Part shown: in pieces, positions 23,931 through 33,478 of the stretch | Numbering within the stretch: the first letter of the stretch is position 1 | Layout of the letters: each line of letters begins with the position of its first letter | Origin: Streptomyces brevispora | GTDB lineage: Bacteria > Actinomycetota > Actinomycetes > Streptomycetales > Streptomycetaceae | NCBI RefSeq assembly: GCF_007829885.1 | Contig: NZ_VIWW01000001.1 | Location: forward strand, 3,596,001-3,660,000 | Length of the DNA stretch: 64,000 bases | Direction of reading: 5' to 3' | The notes under the pieces: model-generated | Seen by the model: only the letters and a program-made list of their open reading frames with translations | The model's database searches: none | What the model was told of the DNA's origin: nothing | Position numbers and translations under genes: made by a program

Positions 23931-25580
23931 TCAGCCCTTGCTGACCGCCGCCAGGATCTCCGGCAGCCGGTCCGCCGTCCGGGGCGCCGCCATCCGCAGC
24001 CCGGCCCAGGCGATCAGCGCCCCGTACGCGCCACCCACCGGCAGCAGCAGCCACAGCCACCCCTCCGCATCGGCGAGATGCAGCCAGATCGTCGCGGCGA
24101 TCACCGGCGCGCACAGCAACGCCGCCGAGACCATGCCGCCGAAGATCGAGATCCAGGCGAGCCCGGCCTGACCGGGCGCCACGTTCTTGAACGCGCCGTC
24201 CTGCGGGATCGAGTACGGGAAGCTCGCCGAGGCCATCGCGCCCGTCGCCAGCATCGCGCCCAGCAGCGCGAACGACAGCCCCATGACCCCCGGCAGCGTC
24301 CCCCAGTCGCCGAGCACCGCGCACGTCACCACCGTCACCACGATCGTGTACGGAAGGGTGATCAGCAGCAACGCCAGTGCGCGCCCCCGCAGTTCCAGGT
24401 ACGCGTCCCGGGTCGAGGAGATCGACAGGGCCACCATCCAGAACGCCGAGGTGTCCTGCCCGAACTGGTTGTACATCTGGATGCCGAGCATCCCGGCGGC
24501 GAAGCAGGCGAAATAGACCGAGCCGGTGCCCTGCACCGCGTTGAGCAGCGGCACGATCAGCCCGATCGCCAGCGCCGTCACCCACGCAGCCTTGGTCTTC
24601 GGGTCCCGTACGACGTACCGCAGGCTGCGCTGCATCACGATGCCGGTCCGCCCCTCCGGGAGCAACGCCCAGAGGCCGGAGCCGCGCGAACCGGACTGCG
24701 CACGGCTGGGTTCGGCGGCGGCGAGCGTCGAGCCGTCCGGTGCCGTCATCAGCTTCACCAGGCTGCGCTGCCACAGCCACATCAACAGCACCAACGCGGC
24801 GACGGAGAGCAGCAGCTGAACGGCGGCCCGCCCGTACGAGCCGTGCGACGCGGAGTCCACCGAGCCGATCGCCGAAGCGGGCGGCACCCAGCGCAGCACA
24901 TCCGCGGCCGGGTCCAGCGCGGAGAGGCCGCCGGACCGGCCGAGCCGCTGCGCCCCGAAGTTGACGACCTGGATCCCCACGGCGATCACCAGCCCGCTGA
25001 GCACCGCCAGATCGCGGCCCTTGCGGGACGTCAGCAGCCGGCTGTTCGCCGTGGCGACGGCACGCGCCAGCGCCACGCAGACCAGCAGGGTGAGCGGCGC
25101 GGCCAGGACCGCGAACACCGCGGCCCCCGCCCCATGGGCCAGTGCGATGACCGAACCGGTCACCAGGCAGAGCGTGAACAGCGGGCCGATCCCGACCAGC
25201 GAGGCCATCAGCAGCGCGGCGATCAGGGGCCGCGGCCGCAGCGGCAGCATCACCAGCCGGCTCGGGTCGAGCGTCTCGTCCCCGGCGGCGAAGAACAGCG
25301 GCATCACGGCCCAGCCGAGCGCCAGCACCGCGGCCAGCAGCACGACGAGCGATTCCGCGTGGGCGTTGCCGCGCAGCGCGACCAGCCCGATCAGCTGGCC
25401 CGCGGCGATCAGCAGGGTGACGACGACGGACGCGATGTACGCGGCCCGCCGGCCGGCCGACTGCCGCAGCCCGTTGCGCAGCAGCGCCAGCTTGAGCCGT
25501 ACGAAGACGGGGATCAGGGCCGCGCCGTCCGGGCCGCCCGTCCGGGGCCCGGCTCCCGCCGGGGCGTCGAGCACGCTCAT
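23931..25580 (-). CDS. ABC transporter permease (ABC-2/exporter type)
   Basis: A 549-residue integral membrane protein with about 12 hydrophobic segments in two halves, separated by a soluble stretch (RSLVKLMTAPDGSTLAAAEPSRAQSGSRG). No nucleotide-binding domain is present. Its ATG at 25580 overlaps the stop of the ATPase gene (ATGA), so the two are translated together and form one transporter, presumably an exporter. The substrate is not evident. The conserved DPKTKAAWVTALAIGLIVPLLN region is typical of these actinobacterial transporters. Confidence 0.9.
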   Translation of the reverse strand: MSVLDAPAGAGPRTGGPDGAALIPVFVRLKLALLRNGLRQSAGRRAAYIASVVVTLLIAAGQLIGLVALRGNAHAESLVVLLAAVLALGWAVMPLFFAAGDETLDPSRLVMLPLRPRPLIAALLMASLVGIGPLFTLCLVTGSVIALAHGAGAAVFAVLAAPLTLLVCVALARAVATANSRLLTSRKGRDLAVLSGLVIAVGIQVVNFGAQRLGRSGGLSALDPAADVLRWVPPASAIGSVDSASHGSYGRAAVQLLLSVAALVLLMWLWQRSLVKLMTAPDGSTLAAAEPSRAQSGSRGSGLWALLPEGRTGIVMQRSLRYVVRDPKTKAAWVTALAIGLIVPLLNAVQGTGSVYFACFAAGMLGIQMYNQFGQDTSAFWMVALSISSTRDAYLELRGRALALLLITLPYTIVVTVVTCAVLGDWGTLPGVMGLSFALLGAMLATGAMASASFPYSIPQDGAFKNVAPGQAGLAWISIFGGMVSAALLCAPVIAATIWLHLADAEGWLWLLLPVGGAYGALIAWAGLRMAAPRTADRLPEILAAVSKG

Positions 25581-26407
25581 CGGGCGCCGCCCAGCCAGTC
25601 CAGGGCGTCGCCGTTGTCGCGGCCGCCCGCGCCGACGAGCTCCAGGAAGGCGTCCTGGAGCGAGGGCGCGTCACCGCGCACCTGGGCGAGGGTGCCCTGG
25701 GCCCGGATGGTGCCGGCCGCCATGACGGCCACCCAGTCGCAGAGCGACTCGACGAGCTCCATCACATGGCTGGAGAAGATGACGGTCGCCCCGGAGCCGG
25801 TGTAGCGCTCCAGCACGCCGCGGATGGTCTGCGCCGACACCGGGTCGACGCCCTCGAAAGGCTCGTCCAGGAAGAGCACTTCGGGATTGTGCAGCAGCGC
25901 CGCCGCGAGCCCGATCTTCTTCCGCATGCCGGTCGAGTAGTCGACGACCAGCTTGTGCTGGGCGCCCGCCAGATCCAGGACGTCCAGGAGCTGGGTGGCC
26001 CGGCCGTCCGTCTCGGGCCCCGGCAGCCCGCGCAACCGGCCGGTGTAGCCGAGGAGTTCACGTCCGGAGAGGCGTTCGAAGAGGCGCAGGCCCTCGGGCA
26101 GGACACCGATCCGGGACTTCACCTCGACCGGATCGCGCCAGACGTCCCGACCGCCGATCTCGATGCGGCCCAGGTCGGGGCGGAGCAGGCCGGTGACCAT
26201 GGACAGGGTGGTGGTCTTGCCCGCACCGTTGGGTCCCACCAGGCCGATGAACTTGCCCGCGGGCAGCTCCAGATCGATTCCGGCCACCGCGATCTGCTCG
26301 CCGAACCGCTTCCACAGCCCCTCCACACGGACCGCGGGCGGCATCACCCGCGGCGCTTCCGCCTCGACGGCCTGGTCTGCTCTGTCAGTGTCCTGCCGGT
26401 CCGGCAT
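25577..26407 (-). CDS. ABC transporter ATP-binding protein
   Basis: A 276-residue ATPase from ATG 26407. Walker A GPNGAGKTT, Q-loop region replaced by a short VLPEGLRLF (a Pro-Glu form seen in ABC-2 exporters), signature YSTGMRKKIGLAAALL, Walker B VLFLDEPFEG (with Glu as catalytic base) and H-loop SSHVMELVE. The N-terminal ~25 residues are a polar extension. It is the energy-coupling partner of the downstream permease, its stop overlapping the permease start. Confidence 0.95.
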   Translation of the reverse strand: MPDRQDTDRADQAVEAEAPRVMPPAVRVEGLWKRFGEQIAVAGIDLELPAGKFIGLVGPNGAGKTTTLSMVTGLLRPDLGRIEIGGRDVWRDPVEVKSRIGVLPEGLRLFERLSGRELLGYTGRLRGLPGPETDGRATQLLDVLDLAGAQHKLVVDYSTGMRKKIGLAAALLHNPEVLFLDEPFEGVDPVSAQTIRGVLERYTGSGATVIFSSHVMELVESLCDWVAVMAAGTIRAQGTLAQVRGDAPSLQDAFLELVGAGGRDNGDALDWLGGAR

Positions 26408-26446
26408 GGTGCGCGCCCTTCGAAGTCCCCGTGTGTCGGGGCCAGC

Positions 26447-27148
26447 CTACGAAAGGCGGGTCCGCGCGTCGGCCGCTTCCCTGCCGCAGGCGTAGGCCAG
26501 CGGACTGATGAGCTCCTCCACCCCGGGCAGCCAGCGGTTGGCGGTGGTGGGGCGGCGAACCCACTGCACCGTGCCGCTCCCGCCGACCCGGGTGGGCGGT
26601 GCCGTCACGTAGTGGCCCTCGCCGCGGCCGCGCAGGCCGATCGCCGCGGCGCTCCAGCCCAGCCGCCGCACGAGCCCTTCCGCCTTGGCGGCGGCACCCG
26701 GCAGGACGAAGAACTGCATCCGGCGGTCGGGGGTGCGGGTGACCGGCCCGAGCGGCAGGCTCAGCCGCTCCATCCGGGCCAGTGCCAGGAAGCCGGCCGA
26801 CTCCGGGACGTCGATCGCGTCGAAGCCCCGTCCGGTCGGCAGCAGGATCGCCGACCGGGGCTGTTGGGACCACATCCGGCGGGCCGCCGCGCCGCTGCCG
26901 GTGGCCAGGTTCGCCCAGTCGGTCCGGGTGGGATGGGCGCCGGGAGCGGCGCAGCGGATCTCGCCGCACGAGCATCGTTCCGTCCCGTCGGCCGGCTCCA
27001 GCCAGGTGCCGGGGCACACGTCCCAGTGCCGCTCCTCCGCGTACCGCACGGCGGCGTCGAGCAGCTGCTCGACACGCTGCGGGGGGACCTGCGCGGCTTC
27101 CATGACTCCGATGGGCTCTTCCACGCACAGCACAACTTCCGCCACCAC
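26447..27148 (-). CDS. Bifunctional DNA primase/polymerase-domain protein
   Basis: Up to 233 residues; the start is uncertain (GTG 27148, GTG 27124 or the internal ATG of MEAAQVPPQ). It resembles the primase/polymerase N-terminal domain (PF09250-like) found alone in many Streptomyces proteins: AVRYAEERHWDVCPGTWLE, CSCGEIRCAAPGAHPTRTDWANLA (Cys residues that may bind zinc), AILLPTGRGFDAIDVPESAG (the D-x-D-like catalytic region, here D-A-I-D) and GHYVTAPPTRVGGSGTVQW. No helicase domain is attached, so a role in replication is not established. Confidence 0.8.
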   Translation of the reverse strand: MVAEVVLCVEEPIGVMEAAQVPPQRVEQLLDAAVRYAEERHWDVCPGTWLEPADGTERCSCGEIRCAAPGAHPTRTDWANLATGSGAAARRMWSQQPRSAILLPTGRGFDAIDVPESAGFLALARMERLSLPLGPVTRTPDRRMQFFVLPGAAAKAEGLVRRLGWSAAAIGLRGRGEGHYVTAPPTRVGGSGTVQWVRRPTTANRWLPGVEELISPLAYACGREAADARTRLS

Positions 27149-27424
27149 CTCGGGTTACGGGGGTGGTGATCACGGTTACGGCTCATCGTTCCCACATATG
27201 GGGCGCATCGATGCACCGGCGGGGGCGCGCGGTAGGAGATACGGCGATGTGCGGGTAGCCAGGTACGGGATATCCGGCACAGTTCGCTCGGCATCATAGG
27301 GCGCTTGCCGTGACGAAAGTTGCAAGATGCTGTGAAAGTGACCAACACGATGAATCGGTGCATTTCTCAGACACACGCCGGGCAGTGATCCCGCAACGAT
27401 CACTGCGGCCTCAGGGGGAGAAAC

Positions 27425-28807
27425 ATGGCAGCCAGGCCTCTCGTCGCACGCCAGCCGAACGAACGGCTCCAGGCGCTCATTCAGGAAGCCGGATGCTCCA
27501 ACGCGGGTCTCGCCCGCCGCGTCAACATGGTCGGGGTCGAGCGCGGACTCGACCTCCGGTACGACAAGACCTCGGTCGCCCGCTGGCTGCGTGGACAGCA
27601 ACCACGCGGCAGGGCGGCGGGAATCATCGCCGAGGCGCTCGGCCGCAAGCTCGGCCGTACGGTCACGATCGACGAGATCGGGATGGCCAACGGCAAGAAC
27701 CTGGCCTCCGGCGTGGGCCTGCAGTTCGCCCCGACGGTGATCGGGGCGATCGAGCAGGTCTGTGAGCTGTGGCGCAGCGATGTCGGCCGCCGCGACTTCC
27801 TCTCCGGTTCGACGGTGGCGTCCTCGGCCCTGGTCGAGCCCAGCCGGGACTGGCTGATCAGCGGCGCCGACCCACAGGTCGCGCGGTCGGCCGGGGCCCG
27901 GGTCGGGATGCCGGACGTGGAGGCGGTGCGGGCGATGACGGACGCGCTGGTCGACCTCGACCACCGGTTCGGCAGCGGTCATGTGCGGCCGGTCCTGGTG
28001 CACTACCTGAACAGCGTGGTCTCCGGACTGCTTTCGGGGGCGTACCGCGAATCGACCGGGCGGCAGCTGTTCGCGGCCGTCGCCCGACTCACCGAGCTCG
28101 CCGGATACATGGCGATCGACACGGGCCAGCCGGGTCTGGCCCAGCGCTACTACATCCAGGCGCTGCGGCTGGCGCAGGCGGCGGGCGACCGCGCCTACGG
28201 CGGCTATGTGCTGGCCGCGTCGATGAGCCATCTCGCGGCCCAGCTCGGCAATCCGCGCGAGATCGCCCAGTTGGCCAGGGCCGCGCAGGAGGGTGCGCGC
28301 GGACGGGTCACACCGAGGGCGGAGGCGATGTTCTACGCGGCGGAGGCGCGCGGGCACGCCCTCCTGGGCGACGCCCGCACGTGCCAGTCGGTGGCGGCCC
28401 TGGCGCAGGCGGCGCTGGAGCGCGCCGACCCGGACAGCGGTGACGACCCCGACTGGATCGCCCACTTCGACCACGCCTATCTGGCCGACGAGCTGGCGCA
28501 CTGTCACCGCGACCTCGGTCAGGCGGAGGCGGCTGCCCGCCGGGCGAAGGAGTCCCTGGACGGCCACCCGGAGACCCGCGCCCGCCGCCGCGGCATCGGC
28601 CTGGCCCTGCTGGCCACGGCGCAGGTGCAGTTGCGCGACGTGGAGCAGGCCTGCCACACCGGGACACGGGCGATGGAACTGCTGGGCTCGGTGCGCTCCA
28701 GCCGGGGCGCGGAGTATCTGGAGGATCTGCAACAGCGACTGGTGCCGTACGGGGACGAGCCCGCGGTACGGGAATTCGGGGCCCGGCTGGAACTCCAGGC
28801 GGCCTGA
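27425..28807 (+). CDS. XRE-like/TPR transcriptional regulator (NsdA-like architecture)
   Basis: A 460-residue protein; ATG 27425 follows AGGGGGAGAA. Residues ~8-75 hold an HTH variant (NERLQALIQEAGCSNAGLARRVNMVG...DKTSVARWLRGQQPRG). From ~180 onwards there are helical TPR-like repeats (LTELAGYMAIDTGQPGLAQRYYIQALRLAQAAGD, ADELAHCHRDLGQAEAAARRAKESL). Streptomyces proteins with this architecture (for example NsdA) are pleiotropic regulators of sporulation and antibiotics; that role is inferred by resemblance, and orthology is not claimed. It is divergent from the primase-like gene across ~280 bp. Confidence 0.85.
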   Translation: MAARPLVARQPNERLQALIQEAGCSNAGLARRVNMVGVERGLDLRYDKTSVARWLRGQQPRGRAAGIIAEALGRKLGRTVTIDEIGMANGKNLASGVGLQFAPTVIGAIEQVCELWRSDVGRRDFLSGSTVASSALVEPSRDWLISGADPQVARSAGARVGMPDVEAVRAMTDALVDLDHRFGSGHVRPVLVHYLNSVVSGLLSGAYRESTGRQLFAAVARLTELAGYMAIDTGQPGLAQRYYIQALRLAQAAGDRAYGGYVLAASMSHLAAQLGNPREIAQLARAAQEGARGRVTPRAEAMFYAAEARGHALLGDARTCQSVAALAQAALERADPDSGDDPDWIAHFDHAYLADELAHCHRDLGQAEAAARRAKESLDGHPETRARRRGIGLALLATAQVQLRDVEQACHTGTRAMELLGSVRSSRGAEYLEDLQQRLVPYGDEPAVREFGARLELQAA

Positions 28808-28918
28808 CCGGGAGGGTGCGGCCGGGGCCCGTACCGGCCGCCCGAGCAGCGGGTCGTGTTCGCTCACCCGTTAACTGCGTTTTAAGGCGCCTGGGTGTTA
28901 CAGCCCGCGTGAAGGGGT

Positions 28919-28936
28919 GGTGAGTGACCTCACGCG
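28919..28936. promoter_or_regulatory. Possible BldD-like palindrome upstream of Gln-rich protein gene
   Basis: GGTGAGTGACCTCACGCG contains GTGA-GTGACCTCAC, a dyad similar to BldD targets (AGTGA-n-TCAC). It lies about 70 bp upstream of the next start. Weak evidence. Confidence 0.3.
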
Positions 28937-29006
28937 CTTGGCGAACGGCGGCAACCACCCGATAGCGTGAGCCGACGATTCCATAGGCTCACACGTAGGA
29001 GTCCCG

Positions 29007-30557
29007 GTGACACAGAGCGGACAGGGCGACGAGCAGCAGCCCCCTGCTGTACGACCCGCGCACGAGGGCGTCGTGCTGCCCGCGGGTGGCGGCGAGCCCT
29101 GGACACCGGGGAGGCCCGCGGACCGGGCGGCCCCGGCGGAAGGACAGCCGTGGGGTCAGCCCTGGGGGCCGCAGGCGTCGCACCAGGACGCCGCGTCGCA
29201 GGGGCAGGACCCGTACGGACAGCAACAGCAGGCCCCGTACGGGCAGGAACAGCAGGCCCCGTACGGGCAGGAACAGCACGCCTCGTACGGACAGGGGCAG
29301 CAGTCCCCGGCCGTGTACGGGCAGCAGCACGGCCAGTACGGCGGGCAAGGGCAGTACGACCAGGGGCAGCAGGCACCGGCGTACGGCCAGGACCAGCAGC
29401 AGGGCCATCAGGAACCGGCTTACGGCCAGGCTCCGCAGGGGCTGCCGTTGCCGCCCGCCCAGCCGCAGGGCCCGTACGCCCAGCCGCTGCCGCCCGAAGC
29501 GGTTCCCGGCATGGGCATGGGCGGGGACGCGGACGCCACGCAGTACATCGCGCCGGTGCCCGCGGGCCCCGCGCCGGGCGGGCTGCCGCCGGCGTACCAG
29601 CAGCCGCCCGCCGCCGGACACGCCGCACCGCCCGCGCAGGGCGGCCAGGACGCCGACGCGACCCAGTTCATACCGCCGGTGCCCGGTGGCACCCCGTACG
29701 GCATCAGGCCCGGGACGCCCGGTGAGCGGCCGCCGCCCGCCGAGTTCGACAACCTCTTCCGCAGCGACGAGCACGCGGGCGCCACGCAGCAGATGCCCCA
29801 GATCGCCCCCGCGCAGCAGCGGCCCCCGCAGCACCAGGGACCCGGGCAGCCACCACAGGCGTACCAGCAGGCGCCCGCGTACGGCGGACCCCAGGACGGG
29901 CCGCCGCAGGAGGGGCGCGACGAGCGGCGCAAGAGGCCCGCGCACGTCCCGCTGATCGCGGCGGTCGTCGTCGGGTGTGCCGTGATCGGGCTCGGCGCCG
30001 GTGCGCTGCTGAGCGGTGGCGACGACGGCAAGGACAACAAGCAGCCGGTGGCCGAGGCGAGTTCGCCCGCCGCCGAGCGGCCCACCGAGGCCGCTGCCGA
30101 CCCGGCGAAGTCGCAGGCCGAGGCCTTGGACAAGCTCCTCGCGGACAGCAACAACAGCCGGGCGGCGGTCATCGGCGCGGTGGAGAAGACCAAGACCTGC
30201 ACCGATCTGGACCAGGCCGTCGCGGATCTGAAGGGCGCCGCCCAGCAGCGCCGCGACCTGGTCACCCGGCTCAAGGAACTGTCGGTCGACAAGCTGCCGG
30301 ACAACGGTCAGCTGACCGCCTCGCTCACCAGGGCCTGGCAGGCGTCCGCGTCCGCCGACGACCACTACGCCGCGTGGGCCTCTCAGGCCAAGAGCCGGAA
30401 GGTCTGCAAGCACGGCAACGCCCGTTCGACGCCGCAGAGGCAGCAGGCCGACACGCAGAGCGGCGAGGCGAGCAAGGCCAAGAACGAGGCGTCCAAGCTG
30501 TGGAACACCATCGCGAAGAAGTACGGCCTGACCGAGCGTGAGGCCACCGCGCTCTGA
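29007..30557 (+). CDS. Gln/Pro-rich single-pass membrane protein
   Basis: A 516-residue protein from GTG 29007, with GTAGGAG upstream. Residues 1-300 are disordered and rich in Q, P, G, Y and A, with repeats of (P/A)YGQ(E)QQAP around residues 70-95 and duplicated DAD-ATQ(Y/F)I-(A/P)PVP motifs near 172 and 214. One membrane helix lies at ~313-335 (VPLIAAVVVGCAVIGLGAGALL), preceded by RRKRPAH. The outer C-terminal domain (~335-516) is helical and polar (AEALDKLLADSNNSRAAVIGAVEKTKTC...). The topology is Pro/Gln-rich cytoplasmic tail in, helical domain out. Function unknown. Confidence 0.82.
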   Translation: MTQSGQGDEQQPPAVRPAHEGVVLPAGGGEPWTPGRPADRAAPAEGQPWGQPWGPQASHQDAASQGQDPYGQQQQAPYGQEQQAPYGQEQHASYGQGQQSPAVYGQQHGQYGGQGQYDQGQQAPAYGQDQQQGHQEPAYGQAPQGLPLPPAQPQGPYAQPLPPEAVPGMGMGGDADATQYIAPVPAGPAPGGLPPAYQQPPAAGHAAPPAQGGQDADATQFIPPVPGGTPYGIRPGTPGERPPPAEFDNLFRSDEHAGATQQMPQIAPAQQRPPQHQGPGQPPQAYQQAPAYGGPQDGPPQEGRDERRKRPAHVPLIAAVVVGCAVIGLGAGALLSGGDDGKDNKQPVAEASSPAAERPTEAAADPAKSQAEALDKLLADSNNSRAAVIGAVEKTKTCTDLDQAVADLKGAAQQRRDLVTRLKELSVDKLPDNGQLTASLTRAWQASASADDHYAAWASQAKSRKVCKHGNARSTPQRQQADTQSGEASKAKNEASKLWNTIAKKYGLTEREATAL

Positions 30558-30623
30558 GCACGGCAGCGGGGGTGGGCGGGCCGGGTCCGTCCACCCCCGC
30601 TGCGGCCGTCGGCCCGGCCGGGT

Positions 30624-31904
30624 TCAGCCGGTCGCGCTCGCGTCCGACAGGGTCTTCGTCACGTCCACGAAGCCCTTCTTGTCGGCGACCAGCTTCCCGT
30701 CGCGCACGACCTGGAACGTCACCTTGCTGTTCACGATGCGCGGATACGAGTCCGAGCCGAGCATGTCCTCGTAGCGCCAGCGCAGTTCGGGGGTGAGGCC
30801 GCCGGTGTCGACCCGGATGCCCCGGTTGAGGGCCTGGGTGACCTTCCAGGCGGTGATCACCGGCTCGTTCAGCGACTCGACGATCGACCTCAGGGCGGTG
30901 TAGGCGATCCAGGTGGTCTGCACACCCGTGTCGTCCGGGGCGATCCGGTTGTCACCGAAGGCGTGCTTGCGGATCACCTGCCGCATCCGGTTCCAGCGGG
31001 CGTCACCCGTGTCCGGGTACCAGCCGGTGACGTACGCGCCCTCGAACGGACTGTCGCGGCCGCCGGTGCGGTCGATGAGCGGCTGCCCGACGCTGCCGAG
31101 GACCGAGGAGATCCTGACCGTCGTGGCCGTCGGCTCCAGCCGCCGGAAGGAGTCGAAGAAGGTCTCCGTGCGTTCGCCGAGCACGGCCGTCACACACCCG
31201 CCGGACGCGCCCGCTCCGGTCAGCGCCCGGCCGGCCGCGTCGTCGTACGACGTGGCCGTCTCCGCCGCCCGGATGTCGACCGGGGCGGGCCGACGGGCCT
31301 CGGCGAGCCCGGTGTGCAGGAGCCACGACTGCCCGTCGCCGCTCAGTGTGTCCGGCCGCACCAGGGAGACCCGGTCGCAACCGCGCGCCAGTTGCTTGGC
31401 GTTGCCCGCCAGCAGCGCGGACTGGCCGCCCGTCGTCGGGTACGAGACATAGCTCCGGAACTCCTCGTCGGAGGCGCCGTATCCGCCGAGGTACGGAATC
31501 CCGGCCACCTCCAGCGGCGCCATGAACGCCCGCCCGTGCCGGCTGTAGGAGCCGACGACCGCGACGGCCTTCTCCTTGACCGCCAGCCGGGCGCAGTTCC
31601 CCGCACCGACCGAGGTGTCCTCCTCGTCACAGGTGACCACCCGCAGCTTGTGCCCGTCGAGCCCGCCGTCGCCGTTGGCCCAGCGGGCGTACGTCCGCGC
31701 CATCGCGGTCATCCCCGCCATGTTGGCCGCGTCCGGGCCCGAGGTGCCGCTGGGGGCCCAGGTGACGACGGTGACGGGCTTCCTGGAGTCCCCCGAGGCC
31801 CCGGGGAGCACACCGCAGCCGGTCATCAGCAGGGCCCCCGCCACCACCGCACCGGTGAGCTGCCTCGAAGCGCGGGAAGGGATGGGGCGTTGCCGTCCGG
31901 TCAT
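30624..31904 (-). CDS. Branched-chain-amino-acid-type substrate-binding lipoprotein
   Basis: A 426-residue protein from ATG 31904. A lipoprotein signal ends at LLMTG-C (about residue 30). The mature part has a type I periplasmic-binding fold: VTVVTWAPSGTSGPDAANMAGMTAMARTYARWANGDGGLDGHKLRVVTCDEEDTS, AVVGSYSRHGRAFMAPLEVAGIPYLGG and DTGVQTTWIAYTALRSIVESL. This is the family of Leu/Ile/Val- and amide-binding receptors. No permease or ATPase gene is adjacent, so it is an orphan receptor or serves another role. Convergent with the Gln-rich protein gene. Confidence 0.88.
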   Translation of the reverse strand: MTGRQRPIPSRASRQLTGAVVAGALLMTGCGVLPGASGDSRKPVTVVTWAPSGTSGPDAANMAGMTAMARTYARWANGDGGLDGHKLRVVTCDEEDTSVGAGNCARLAVKEKAVAVVGSYSRHGRAFMAPLEVAGIPYLGGYGASDEEFRSYVSYPTTGGQSALLAGNAKQLARGCDRVSLVRPDTLSGDGQSWLLHTGLAEARRPAPVDIRAAETATSYDDAAGRALTGAGASGGCVTAVLGERTETFFDSFRRLEPTATTVRISSVLGSVGQPLIDRTGGRDSPFEGAYVTGWYPDTGDARWNRMRQVIRKHAFGDNRIAPDDTGVQTTWIAYTALRSIVESLNEPVITAWKVTQALNRGIRVDTGGLTPELRWRYEDMLGSDSYPRIVNSKVTFQVVRDGKLVADKKGFVDVTKTLSDASATG

Positions 31905-32027
31905 GGGCACAGACGATTCACGCCCCCGGGTAACGCCGCAGTGTGCTGAGCTCAACGCTCAGTGACATACGGGTGAATTGCAGGGGGCCGTAAGGAGGGG
32001 AGGAAAGGGAACGTACGATCGACAGCT

Positions 32028-32525
32028 GTGCAGCAAGGTTCCGAGAACTCTTCCCGTCGCGGCCGCCACTCCTCCACCATGGGCGGCATGCCGCTCAACG
32101 ACATTCCGTGGTGGCGCTGGCGCAGCAACGTGCGCTCGGCGCTGCACATGCTCTCCGACCCCGTCTTCCACCACGAGTGCTGGCTCCCCGGCCGGGAGGG
32201 ATACGGCGACGTCACCGACGCCGTGTACCGCCTGGTCGAGGACACCTGGCTCGACAACTGGTCCGCCGAGAAGTACGTCGGCACGGTCTTCCGGGACTCC
32301 GGCGAGGCCGCCCTCGTCGACGTCGCGGTGCTGCGGGTGCTGCGCATCATGCACCAGGTCGGCGCCGACGCCGCCGTGTCCGCCTATCTGGAGCACCACG
32401 GCTGGCCGGAGGCCGTACGGGCCGCCCGTGACGCCCATGTGCTGCTCGCCACGAACGACGGCGAGGACCCGGACGTGCCGCCGCGCTCCCTGGACGTGCT
32501 CCGCATCATGACCAGAACGGCCTGA
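32028..32525 (+). CDS. Conserved hypothetical protein, SCO-type (165 residues)
   Basis: GTG 32028 gives a 165-residue soluble protein: PLNDIPWWRWRSNVRSALHMLSDPVFHHECWLPGREGYGDVTDAVYRLVEDTWLDNWSAEKYVG..., Trp-rich then helical. I recall relatives throughout Streptomyces with no known function; no catalytic motif is visible. It precedes purU by 28 bp on the same strand and may be co-transcribed. Confidence 0.8.
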   Translation: MQQGSENSSRRGRHSSTMGGMPLNDIPWWRWRSNVRSALHMLSDPVFHHECWLPGREGYGDVTDAVYRLVEDTWLDNWSAEKYVGTVFRDSGEAALVDVAVLRVLRIMHQVGADAAVSAYLEHHGWPEAVRAARDAHVLLATNDGEDPDVPPRSLDVLRIMTRTA

Positions 32526-32553
32526 GTTCCGGACGGTGTGGCACGCTACGGGG

Positions 32554-33456
32554 ATGACCGCGCCGCAGCCCGCCGATACCGTTGCCTCCGCTGCCCCGGA
32601 CGCCGCGTCCGAGCAGTACGTCCTCACGCTCTCGTGCCCCGACAAACAGGGCATCGTGCACGCCGTGTCGAGCTATCTCTTCATGACCGGCTGCAATATC
32701 GAGGACAGTCAGCAGTTCGGGGACCACGACACCGGTCTGTTCTTCATGCGCGTCCACTTCTCGGCGGGCAGCCCGGTGACCGCCGAGAAGCTGCGGGCGA
32801 GCTTCACCGCGATCGGTGACTCCTTCCGGATGGACTGGCAGATCCACCGGTCCTCGGAGCGGATGCGGATCGTGCTGATGGTCAGCAAGTTCGGCCACTG
32901 CCTGAACGACCTGCTGTTCCGTTCCCGGATCGGGGCGCTGCCGGTCGAGATCGCCGCGGTCGTCTCCAACCACACGGACTTCGCCGAACTCGTCGCCTCG
33001 TACGACGTCCCCTTCCGGCACATCCCGGTGACCAGGGACAACAAGGCCGAGGCGGAGGCCCGGCTGCTGGAGCTGGTCCGCGAGGAGGAGGTGGAACTGG
33101 TCGTGCTGGCCCGCTACATGCAGGTCCTCTCGGACGATCTGTGCAAGCAGCTGAGCGGCCGGATCATCAACATCCACCACTCGTTCCTGCCGAGCTTCAA
33201 GGGCGCCAAGCCGTACCACCAGGCGCACGCCCGCGGCGTGAAGCTGATCGGTGCGACGGCGCACTACGTGACGGCCGACCTCGACGAGGGGCCGATCATC
33301 GAGCAGGAGGTCGAGCGGGTGGGCCACGGCGTGACGCCGGACCAACTGGTCGCCGTCGGGCGCGATGTGGAGTGCCAGGCGCTGGCGCGCGCGGTGAAGT
33401 GGCACGCGGAGCGGCGCATCCTGCTGAACGGCCGCCGCACGGTGATCTTCGCGTAG
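32554..33456 (+). CDS. purU: Formyltetrahydrofolate deformylase
   Basis: A 300-residue protein from ATG 32554. It hydrolyses 10-formyl-THF to formate and THF, balancing the C1 pool and feeding purine synthesis. An ACT domain occupies residues ~20-100 (YVLTLSCPDKQGIVHAVSSYLFMTGCNIEDSQQF). The formyltransferase domain follows: RIVLMVSKFGHCLNDLLFR, VVSNHTDF, ILARYMQ-type VVLARYMQVLS, and the catalytic NIHHSFLPSFKGAKPYHQAHARGVKLIGATAHYVTADLDEGPIIEQ with the Asn, His and Asp triad. Complete and of normal length. Confidence 0.97.
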   Translation: MTAPQPADTVASAAPDAASEQYVLTLSCPDKQGIVHAVSSYLFMTGCNIEDSQQFGDHDTGLFFMRVHFSAGSPVTAEKLRASFTAIGDSFRMDWQIHRSSERMRIVLMVSKFGHCLNDLLFRSRIGALPVEIAAVVSNHTDFAELVASYDVPFRHIPVTRDNKAEAEARLLELVREEEVELVVLARYMQVLSDDLCKQLSGRIINIHHSFLPSFKGAKPYHQAHARGVKLIGATAHYVTADLDEGPIIEQEVERVGHGVTPDQLVAVGRDVECQALARAVKWHAERRILLNGRRTVIFA

Positions 33457-33478
33457 GACGTTCGGGCGGCGGCCGGTC